Assembly: GCF_963576615.1 (NCBI RefSeq)
Contig: NC_088717.1
Span: forward strand, 19,516,108-19,580,107
Source: Watersipora subatra
Lineage: Eukaryota > Bryozoa > Gymnolaemata > Cheilostomatida > Watersiporidae
DNA: 64,000 nt
Direction: 5' to 3'
The notes under the pieces were generated by a model. That model was not told the DNA's origin, did not search any database, and saw only the letters and a program-made list of their open reading frames with translations. Shown here piece by piece: positions 37,401 through 49,400 of the stretch (the first letter of the stretch is position 1; each line of letters starts with the position of its first letter). A program made the translations under genes and the position numbers.

Positions 37401-40400
37401 GTAGTTGGTAGAGTATGGTTATTATTCGGTAGAGTAAGGTTAGTAGTCGGTAGAGTAAAGTTAGTAGTCGGTAGAGAAAGGTTAGTAGTTGATAGAGAAA
37501 GGTTATTATTCGGTAGAGTAAGGTTATTATTCGGTAGAGTATGGTCATTATTCGGTAGAGTAAGGTTAGTAGTCGGTAGAGTAAAGTTAGTAGTCGGTAG
37601 AGAAAGGTTAGTAGTCGGTAGAGTAAGGTTAGTAGTCGGTAGAGTAAGGTTAGTAGTCGGTAGATTAAGGTTAGTAGTTGGTAGAGTAAGATTAGTAAAT
37701 GGTAGAGTAAGACTAACATAATTGTGCAGTGAATGCGGAAACCTACTGGTGTTGTTTAACAACAGAACAGCCACGAATACTGTCGAAAAACTCCACTTCA
37801 TAAACTTTTTTAAAGAGATAATATTTCACTAGAACGTTTATTTAACATCCACTAAAACTCTTTCTCTTCCAGTCACCGACTTCAACCACTGATTTTCACT
37901 AAAAATAGAATACGTAATATAAAATAGTCTGCATGATTCATTTCAAAAATTAAACCATTCAGCATACCATGATTTGATTCTTCAGAACAATGAGATAGAT
38001 TTACAAAATGAGGTGCTGTCTTCTTACAAAGATGAACGATTTTCTTTGACTAAAGCCCTAGAAAAGGCTACAAAGTGCATGGTCAACAAACTACAGGCTA
38101 AAAATGCTGCTCTCAGGGTAGGTGTTTGAACATCCTAGAGCTAAGTTACATTACTTATAATACATGTACATTGTATGTACCAGTCAGTTTAAATCTGTCT
38201 TAACACTCTGCTCATGCGTTGGTTTGTCTTTTTATTCTTCCACATGATATTTTTCTAGCTATACTCTATGTTATGGTTATTGGTGTGCCCCTTGTTTGTC
38301 GATTGGGTAATACCATTATTTGTTGTCATTGCTACTGATATACTTCATCATACTACATCAGCTGCTGGGCTTAGAAAAGCTTTCCATTTCAACTTTTGAG
38401 TCAAATGTAAAGATATTGATGGTGCCATGGTGCACCAGCCGCTCAATGTTACAGTTTCATTGGGCCACAAGCTAGAAGTTTGACTAGGAGGTTCACATTA
38501 AGTTCCTCTACTCTGAATTTTTGCCAAATTCAATATAATATATAAAAAGAAGAATATAATATAATAAGAAGGGATAAGAAAAATTAGCTTAAAATCTTTT
38601 TAAACATAAACAAGAAGTTTGGGGTTTATCAACCAATTGATACAAAAATGCATTCAGTTTAACAAATGAGTTAAAGTTTTTCTGGTAACCAACATTTTAA
38701 GTGGGCCATTATATAACGTGTTATAAAACTTTGAGTTCTGTAGAAGAAGAACATGGCTCACCATGATGAAATATCTGAACTAAGAAGAATAGCGCTGCAA
38801 CAAGAGGCACAGCTTAAGAATCTTACCGAAACTTTACAGGTTGGTTTACAAATGCATGATTGAAATATAAGATCAACTGGATCTCTTGGAGTCATCTAAC
38901 CTTGATTCTACATACCTTGTCCTCATGGAAAGTTCTAGAAAATACATTTGAAAATCCTGATAGCAGCCTGCTTTAAAGAATATAGCATTGTTGAAACTTT
39001 CTTATTGCGCTGTTAAACACATTGGTCTTTGTAATCATTTTCAAGCTCAACAATATATTAATATTGTATTAATTTTATTAATATAATAATTACCTGCAAG
39101 CATTTTTTATCTCTGAAAACTGAAAAATTGCACCAATACTTTATTTTATTTTTAAGAAGGCCTTTTGATGTAAACTATGTGGCTATTTTTCTGAAACGTT
39201 GAAATGCTGCTTTTATTGAAACTAAGCTTTGCTGTTACAAATTATTGTGTTAATTTAACTGTAACGCCTTTTCAAATGCTGAATTAAAATATGGTGATTT
39301 ACTTTTAGAGAGTGAAAATATTTCACGAAAGAGAAGTCGCCATATTCAATACGAAAATAAGACAACTTTATGACTTGACAAAAACGAAAGAGGCAGAAAT
39401 CCATGTATGTTAACTACTCTGTAAATATTATTGTGAATAATAATTTTTTGTGTAAAAACTTTGTGAGTGACTTGAATATGTTTGAAACAGAAACTTTATC
39501 TGTGAGTTTATAGGAACAGGCTGTGTTGTTCTCCTCTCTAACATCTATATTATAGTATTCAAGGTTACTCACAAACAGCTGGTATTGTTGTTTCTAGATA
39601 CATGTATATCCTTATAACAGCAGTGTTTAACTGTTCTAATATATGACATATATGACCTATGTGTATGGAAAATACAGTATATATAATATGTTTGTCTTCA
39701 CGCATGTATATATAATTGTATATACAAATTTTTTTTCTTTCGAAATCAAGCTTTTTCTAAACCTGATGAGAGCAGATTTTTATCTGCTTCAAACAAATTT
39801 GTATTGATTAACACCAAGATTTATAGCTGATGCAGAGAGATTTCAATTCCTAATTAGACGTAGTTCCCAAGCGTGTAGGACATAGTATATCTATGGAATA
39901 ATAGGCCGTAACAATAGAGTAGGAAGCACAAGCTAAACTACATTGAAGTAGCCAAAGGCAGATCACTGCTGACAGCCTATAAAAACAGTGTGTCAGCTTA
40001 ATAAGTGAATAAAAATACTCTGAATGGCATCCGAGACAACATCTTCAAACATCATGCGATCATTTATATATAAATCAAAAATCATAGAAGTGAAGTTTTC
40101 ACTGTAATCTATTTAATCACTGGTTGGAAGTACCGCTTTCATCACTAATTGTTAACAGATTGTTTAGTATTCTATACTAAACAATAGCCCTTAATCTCTG
40201 TAATTTCATTTGTTTCTCATTTGTTTTACATTTGTGTGTTTCTAGTGTTCTGTATGTTTCATGTTTCATATTTATTATGTAGGTAAGAAACTTTTTTTAA
40301 TATACACAAGGAATGTTGGAAAACACGAATTCCATTCCAGCGCACTAATTTCGTTAGACAAATTTTTTGTAGGTTGCAAGTAAATGTTTTTACTGACACG

Positions 40401-43400
40401 AGTAATTTAGCGTTATGATTTGCTACAAGACAATCAGTACCGAATAATTGTTCAAAAAAGTCTATGTGGTGATCTGATCAACTAATTTTCTTATAATTAA
40501 TCTGAATAGTGAATGTGAAGGTCAATTATGACTGCTCCAGAAAGTAATGAGTCTATTGTTGCTAAGGCTAGTAGGCACCATACACTTCTGTAACATTTTT
40601 CATAAACACTTTGTCAGTCTTATAACTTCATTCCATTAACTTCTTTTCGTCTGCAACGCTCGATGATTTATATTGTTTTCTTACTTACTATCTTCCTCCG
40701 TACCCTATAACTCTTCTGCACTACACATTTCACTCCTCCGTACCCTATAACTCTTCTGCACTACACATTTCACTCCTCCGTACCCTATAACTCTTCTGCA
40801 CTACACATTTCACTCCTCCGTACCCTATAACTCTTCTGCACTACACATTTCACTCCTCCGTACCCTATAACTCTTCTGCACTACACATTTCACTCCTCCG
40901 TACCCTATAACTCTTCTGCACTACACATTTCACTCCTCCGTACCCTATAACTCTTCTGCACTACACATTTCACTCCTCCGTACCCTATAACTCTTCTGCA
41001 CTACACATTTCACTCCTCCGTACCCTATAACTCTTCTGCACTACACATTTCACTCCTCCGTACCCTATAACTCTTCTGCACTACACATTTCACTCCTCCG
41101 TACCCTATAACTCTTCTGCACTACACATTTCACTCCTCCGTACCCTATAACTCTTCTGCACTACACATTTCACTCCTCCGTACCCTATAACTCTTCTGCA
41201 CTACACATTTCACTCCTCCGTACCCTATAACTCTTCTGCACTACACATTTCACTCCTCCGTACCCTATAACTCTTCTGCACTACACATTTCACTCCTCCG
41301 TACCCTATAACTTTTCTGCACTACACATTTCACTCCTCCGTACCCTATAACTCTTCTGCACTACACATTTCACTCCTCCGTACCCTATAACTCTTCTGCA
41401 CTACACATTTCACTCCTCCGTACCCTATAACTTTTCTGCACTACACATTTCACTACACAAGTCTAGAGCTCTCAGTTCAGTTCCTGCACCGTACACGATT
41501 ACGACATTTTCTGTTCATTTTCTGGTCAATCCAACTCCCCATCTGGCCTCTCATTATTTTTATCCAGACATCTGTTGTCACGTTTTCTCCCTTGGGCAGT
41601 TCTCCTAATGCTATCTAGGTTATCTTCTATACTCCACCTTCTCTTAGTAACATGATTTACTGTTGTCTGTTCATCTATATCAAACCTGTGTTTCTCTGTT
41701 CACATCTGGTGGGTTTCTTGAAGATATCTAGTCTTATCTGGTTGACTGGCATCATAGCACTCTAATATCACTATAGTATCTTTGCTAGAATATTTTTCCT
41801 TTTAATTTTTGTCAGTAGATTGATCAATGTCTTGATGCACCAGCTCTTGCACAACATCTCTTCACAGCCAGGTGCGCTAGACGTGACTCAATGAGCAATT
41901 CGTGCGATTTCAGTTTTTTGTCTTTAAGAGTTCATAATAAGCATGAGTGCTAGTTTGTATTCAGGGTGACTGCCTTATGCTTCTTCTGTACCAAGTTGGC
42001 TCACTTAATTAGTTATTGAACAATTTTTTAACTCATGTTTTAAAAATCGGATCTGTTTCATCTATACACTTGCCAAGAGTTATAGGTAACACATAGGTTC
42101 ACCTGCCAAGAGTTGTATGTATAACATGTGTTCACCTATTGGAGGTCGTAGTAATACATGTGCTCATCTACCAGATTACTTTGAAATAGATAACTACAGT
42201 TGAATCTAAACATACCGCAAATGTACATTCACAATAGATTTAGTCAAACTAGACATTTTATAGAACTACCAGCAGATTTCTTCTGATGTGGTCCACATGG
42301 CAGAACAGATGAATCTTGACCTGCACATCAAGGATGAAATTATCAAGGTCGGTCACATGACGTGGGTAGACAGTGGCTAACAGTCTATCATATTCATCCA
42401 ACTGTTAATTCAAATTGTTCAATGTATTTTGCTACTAGTAACTAGCATGCGACACGTCTGCAGCTTTCATATCTCTAATGACTTGAAGGTTTTCTTTTCA
42501 TAGAGATCATCACTTTATCATGAGAAAAAACAAAGTCCTGAAATTTAAATAGCAGATGTAATAACTGTAACAAGTGTAATAACTGTGAGCTAAAGTATTT
42601 TTATAAGTGTGGCTAAAGCTTGGTTCACATACAAACCACATCGTAGTGCAAGATGCGTCCAAACTATACAACGAGTTGTTGTTGTTGTTGTGAATGCTGT
42701 AATCCTAAGTACATGTACATGTATATGAGCATCCCTAGAATATGGTCTAGTAAGACTAAATTGTGTGTGATGATGTGTGATGACAGGTGCTTTAAGGTTC
42801 ACATGAATAGCTGTAAGTATTAATAGTAAAATTTGCTATTTTAGAGGTGCAATCGATGATGTGTGATGACAGGTGCTTTACGGTTCCCATGAATAGCTAT
42901 AAGTATTAATAGTAAAATTTGCTATTTTAGAGGTGCAAGCAATGATGTGCGATGACAGGTGCTTTAGGGTTCACATGAATAGCTATAAGTATTAATAATA
43001 TAATTTGCTATTTTAGAGGTGCAAGCGATGATGTGCAATGACAGGTGCTTTAGGGTTCCCATGAATAGCTATAAGTATTAATAGTAAAATTTGCTATTTT
43101 AAAGCGCAAGCAGTTTTTGCTTCCTTATTTCATTCCTTCCTTATAATTACTGAATTGTGATAAATGCTAGTGTTTAATTGAGGTTAACTGTCATTTTATG
43201 TAGCTTGTTAAAGAAACACGATAACTATAAAACAACAGCAGAGTGTAGCATAATCTATTGCAGGCTGTGAAATATATGTGAATCAGATTTAATAGCTTTC
43301 ATTAGCCATACTCAAAGCACAATTTAACAATAGAGATAAATTGAAAGTTAGTGACATATAACAACATTTGATTCTCTCAGTATGATGTTCTGCAACACTT

Positions 43401-46400
43401 GTCAGTCACCTGCCATTGCTTGCCAAGGATTATTTCTATTCTTATATGGATCAACCATGTCGCTCCAGTTAGTGGGTTTCTGTCTGAAACCGTCTAAAAG
43501 TTTTTTACAAAAATATCAAGCATTGCAGTTTAATAATAAATGTGACATGAATGTTGATAAAAATACTTTGAACTTTTAGGAACAGACATTAAAGTTTGCA
43601 CAAATCTTTTTTCTCACATGCAGTGGGTGACATGTTTCAGTGTTTCTGGCATGGACCAAATAGCTAGCGCAAGCAAGGAGCTTTTCGAAAAGGTTTTTCT
43701 TCTTTTGTACTTCCAGTGTCACATGCCAAACTGGAGTGCTCAAAGTTTCAAAGTATCAGTTGTAAATCTAACCACTTGCACCTGTCTGTTATTGTCATTT
43801 GAATTTCCTTCTTTAGCAACTACGCAACGACCTGGCCAATTTCGAGGTTGGCTTAAATGAGGTGGAAGGTGACCGAGTACTTGTTAAACAGAACAGAGCA
43901 GACAAGAGAGTGACATCTCTTGGTTTTCCACGTATAGTAGATGGAAGCCTCGTCATCTGGTACAAGAGCAGATCACATGGCGATAACTTCCTTGTCCTGA
44001 GGATATTCGGTGGCAAACTTTTTGTTGTAGAGTATGTGGTACATCATAGCACGCTAGTCATACAAGTAGAACAGGTTTTCTTATAAAGTTTGTCGATGGT
44101 TATATCCGCATAGAAGTTTCTAATGCTTACCATAATATGCAAAATGAAACATTATTGACTAGCTAAAAAGTATATTTGACAGTTTATTAGGAGAAGCATT
44201 TAAATCTAACCTCTATATGAAGAAACATGATAAGATGAATAAGATTGTTCAGTCAAGTAGAGACATTAAATTTTCACTGTTATTACTAACGTTAATGACA
44301 ACCTTTGAGTGATCTCGGAAAGAGACAAGGACCTAATTGCTATCGACGCAAATAAATACCCCTGCATTAAAATGGCGCAGATTTTGGTCTACCGGTTTGA
44401 TTGGCTGATTTGGCTGATAGCTCAAGGCATAAAAATATTTTTGTTTTTCTACTCACCTTTCAGCGGTCAATTAAATTAAGTTCAGTTTATCAACTAAAAG
44501 AGTGATAGGGCACTGGATTACTACCTAATTACTGGGTCAGGGAAATGTGGTTAACTGTGAACTAAGTGGGAGTGTTGTTCTAAGACTTGTTTGTAACTTT
44601 ATAGTTTACAGTTAGTGTTTTGGTGTCTAGGAGTTGTCTTCTCCCTTAGTTACTGATATCAGTACTATAAACCACCAAGTCGATATGTACCAATGATACA
44701 AACCCTCACTAGTGAGGGTTTGTATCATTGCTGATATTCAGTTTTTGACCTACTTTTTGATACAGCTGTTTGCTAGTGCCGCTTGTGTTTTCGTTAGCCA
44801 ATCATATGTTAGTGATTCATCACACGTTATAATGATAATCACTTTGCTTTCTGTTCTCTACCTGGGTGGCCACAATAAAGTTTGCTTAGCTACAAACTAA
44901 TTCTTAAACACTATTAGATGATGCCAAAAGTGATAAGTTACCATAGACTCTATTCCCTGCCACCCTTTGAAACAAAAATGGTGTGTGGCAATCAGACTAA
45001 TAATGGTTTACCTATATCTCTGTAAATTAGTGTGTACATGTACCCTACAATGTTAATCATATAGGTCTGTCTAGCTACCCTGATGATCATAGCAAGTTAT
45101 TTTATAGAAAGTCTGACATCTTACCCGAGTTGAACAGAATTCTACCCAATTTGGTCAACAGCCCCATATTCACTCATGCAGTCCTCAAGCTAGACAAGGG
45201 TACTCAATGGCCCACCCCTAAACAGGTGAAACTTGAATCATAGTTTTAAACTACTCAGGAGTATGCATGTACACAATGTAGATGTATGCTTATTAGGTAT
45301 GAAGATATTGAAATAATATTATTTCATTAGTTTTTATTCTACAAAGTGATACAAAGTGACATTAATAAAAATATTAGTACGATGTAAAAAGCTCTGATTG
45401 TTATATTTTTAAATTCAACCTCAAAATTAAAAATATCCTTAGAGCCTTGAGCTTCAGGGCTATACTATAGAAATCTAGTCTGAACCTTGTATTTAAGAAA
45501 CTGAGCCAATGGCTGGACATAATAATAACAGGAACGGGTAAAGTTGATTGTTGATTTGATCAAGAATAAGAATTCTCTCTTTCAATAAGTAGCTTTACTG
45601 GAACAATAGAGTGTCCATCTTTCACACTCACAAAAACTTTGATGTTAACTCATGCGCAAAATAGTAGCATTGATTAGGTCTTCCAAATAAACTTAATCCT
45701 TAACACTATGCTTTTTGAACCCCTTGCTCTCTACAAACATACGGACATACAGACAGACATACAGACACACTGACAGGAAAACATGCAGAGGGGCAATGCG
45801 ACAAACGCTTGAATAAGCGTGTAGAAAACATGCAGACAGCACCCAAACAAATGCACAAACAGACCCGTGGACAAATACTTAGACAGACAGGCAGAAAGCA
45901 AACTGATGATCCAACAGATGTGCAGACAAGCTCCTAGACAGAAACCCCAACAGACAACCAGACCGACATCAAGACAGACACTCAGAAAGACATATAGACA
46001 GACAAACATCCAGACATACATCCAGACAGACATACAGACAGACATCCAGACAGACATCCAGACAGACATCCAGACATCCAAACAGACATCCAGACATCCA
46101 AACAGACATCCAGACAGACATCCAGACAAACATCCAGACAGACATCCAAACTGACATCCAAACTGACATCCAAACAGACATCCAGACAAACATCCAGACA
46201 GACATCAAAACAGACAACCAAACAGAATCCAAACAGACATATAGACAGACATCCAGACAGACATCCAAATAGACATCCAAACAGACATTTAGACAAACAT
46301 TTAGACAGACATCCAAACAGACATCCAGACAGACATCCAGACAGACATCCAGACAGTCATCCAGACAGACATCTAGACAGACATCCCATCCAGACAGACA

Positions 46401-49400
46401 TCCAAACAGCCATCCAGACAGACATCCAAACAGACATCCAGACAGACATCCAGACAGACATCCAGACAGACATCCAGACAGACATCCAAACAGACATGTA
46501 GACTAACATTCAGACAGACATCCAAACAGACATCCAGACGAACATCCAGACAGACATCCAGACATTCACCCAGACAAATATCGGCATTGTATGAGCAGAC
46601 AAATGGACAGTCAGACAGGCAAACAGACATCTAAACAGATGGGCAGACAGACACCTAAAGAAACGGGTAGACAGACAGACACCATACAGATGTTAAGGAG
46701 ACGCACCAATGGATACATCGACTTATGCTCAGCAGACACTTGGAAGAACATGCAGGCGCTTCTATATAATCTAATGGCTATAATATTGATGACATGATTA
46801 GCCGGGACACTAAAAGTTAGTGGCTCACAGAGAACAGAGATGGCCATATCATATTCAACTTTTAGTGTAGCATGTGTGATAATATTGCATAGTATGAAAT
46901 TTTGCCTGGCAACCAACCAGCAGGTAAATCTCTTTAGTCATCTTTCAATAGGAGTGCCCTGGTCAAAGCGCACTGGCTATGCAAATCCATCTTGTTGGAA
47001 ACCGAGCTCATCTGGCAATGGAAGGTCGACATCTTTGCTCACAAAAGCCTGTTCTATTTGTCGATGACGAGACGGAAGAGAGTATGCGTAAAGAGATAAC
47101 TTCACGTCCTTACCAAACAGGTTTGATGAGTTTAACCTACAAGTCTAGTTTCTATGTTGTCCAAATTTATTCGGTCCTCAGACCCCAAAACATTGCCAAT
47201 ACATTGTCTATAATTTTTTGGAGTTTTCTATGATAGTCTAGGACAGTCTATAGTCTATAGTCCATAGTCTAGGACACTAGAAAACCAACTCAGACTTTTA
47301 TTTAAGAGGATTGTTTTCCGTGTCAGGTTTGTCTTTGATTCTCTGTTTGTGTGTGATCGCCTATAATTTTCTATTATTGCGCACATTAGTCGACAATAAT
47401 TGCCTGTTATTTTTCATAGTTGTCTAGACCTGTCTTTATTTGTCTACTAGCTATGCTACCCAGTATTGCCCAGGTGTTAAAAATCAGCTTATAAACAATG
47501 AGAAGTAATGAGAGTTGCCTGCCATTTGCTATTAGCCTGACAGATTGCCAATGGAAAATTTTAGTAAGCTAACTAATGACAATCACTTATGCAATCACCC
47601 TGCATGGTATGCAAAGGTGTTGGGTATGTGCTACCATATAGCAACTTATATCGGCAAGCAAACAACTCAATCTCTGTGGCCTATTGGGTAGGGCATCGGA
47701 CCGGCGAAGGGTAGGGTCCGAAATCAAATCTTCTTTAGTATGGATTCCTAATTTTAAGATTTTAATAGCTATAGCCGGAATGCAGGCAGACATCGACATA
47801 AAACTTATTTTGAGAAATATATATGTATATAGATGGTCCAAATGGCAGCACAGCCACTGAGAGTAGCCCTAGTTTAGTTGTTTTTTTACCTGCTATATAG
47901 ATCTTATGTTCGTCTTCTCACCACTCATTTCACCTTGACCTTTTGCTGTATTATTAATGATTAATGTCTAGCTGATTGAGAATCAATCTAATTAAGTTAG
48001 AACTTTCTAGAAGACACATTCTCTCAAAAGCATATACTGTCTGTATCAAAATCTTGCAGCTTCTTTTAAGGGCAGCAAGGTCTTTTACTTAGAATTATTC
48101 TACTAGTGGAAATAAGAGTGTTTACGGACTTCCCATGGTGCACCTCTATAGTACACTTAGAAAATATTTTGTTGATATTGAGGACATGTGATATGCAACT
48201 ACTTACGCTTGCGCTGGATTTTGGAGTTATCCTCTACACAAACACGACATTAAACTTTAGACATCATACTAAATACTTATATTCGCTAAAGGCTTTGCTA
48301 AGCGACTAATGGTCGTCATGCCAATTTTTCAAGCGCTCTGCTAACTAAATTTTCTTGTAACCATTACGACAGTTACTACAAAAAATAATTGATCAGGGCA
48401 CCAGTAAGTATTCATACAAATTGTGGTAGCCCTAGGTGTGTTGTACTGCATTTAAGGGCTGTATATATGTACACCCACAGCTGCCAGCAATCTAGAAAAA
48501 GCTATCCTCTTATCCAAAGTGCAAGAGACAAAACCAAAGAAGACTAGCTCAGACTTTTATTTAGGAGGATCGTCTTCCGAGTCAGGTTTGTCTCCTCCCT
48601 ACAATTAATATTTGATCTTATTCGATTAATTATCTGGTTAATTGTTTATCCTGATAAATTAGTATTAAATCTTATTTGTTTGTGTATTTATCAGTTTAGG
48701 TGTTTTTTGCAATTAATATCAACCTCTGTTTCTTCTACTGTAGCTTAGGAATGCATTTAGTAAGCTTGTTGAACAAGTTGAGTCGGCCTACAGACAAAAA
48801 AAGTTTGAAATGATGCAATTAGTACTGAAAGTAGTCACGTGCTGTAAATTAAAACAAAATCTGCAGCGTAAAGCATACAGACTTAAGAATGCAGTGTTGT
48901 TGAGCTTTGTCAACTACAGCTGTGTTTGAGTAGATGCTAGCGCAAGAGGTGAACAGAACGAAAGCCCCGGATCAGATGATTCAGAAGGGGAAACAGGAAC
49001 TAGTTCAGGTGATGAACCAGGAACTAGTTCAGGTGATGACAAAAGTGATGGCAGCAGCACTAGCAGTGGCAGCGGAAGCAGCAGCAGTGGTACTCAGTCT
49101 AGTGCAGGTTGGTGTTTGGTAGTTCATGGTAATGCTTCGGGTTTAGTAGTCTCGGGCAATGGTACTCAGTCTAGTGCAGGTTGGTGTGTAGTAGTTTATG
49201 GTAATGACTCAGGTCTAATGGTCTCGGGCAGTGATACTCAGTCTAGTGCAGGTTGGTGTGTAGTAAGTAGTTTATGGTAATGACTCAGGTCTAATGGTCT
49301 CGGGCAGTGGTACTCAGTCTAGTGCAGGCTGGTGTGTAGTAGTTTATGGTAATGACTCAGGTCTAATGGTCTCGGGAAGTAGTACTCAGTCTAGTGCAGG

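Noticed and set aside
40692-41455. CRISPR-like array (regular 40-bp units)
   Set aside because: There are no unique spacers; the entire 40-bp unit repeats, and the context is a eukaryotic intron.
45731-46630. Several long frames on both strands (Cys/Leu/Val/Asp-rich and Arg/Gln/Thr-rich)
   Set aside because: They are by-products of a 12-bp tandem repeat without stops; no independent coding evidence.
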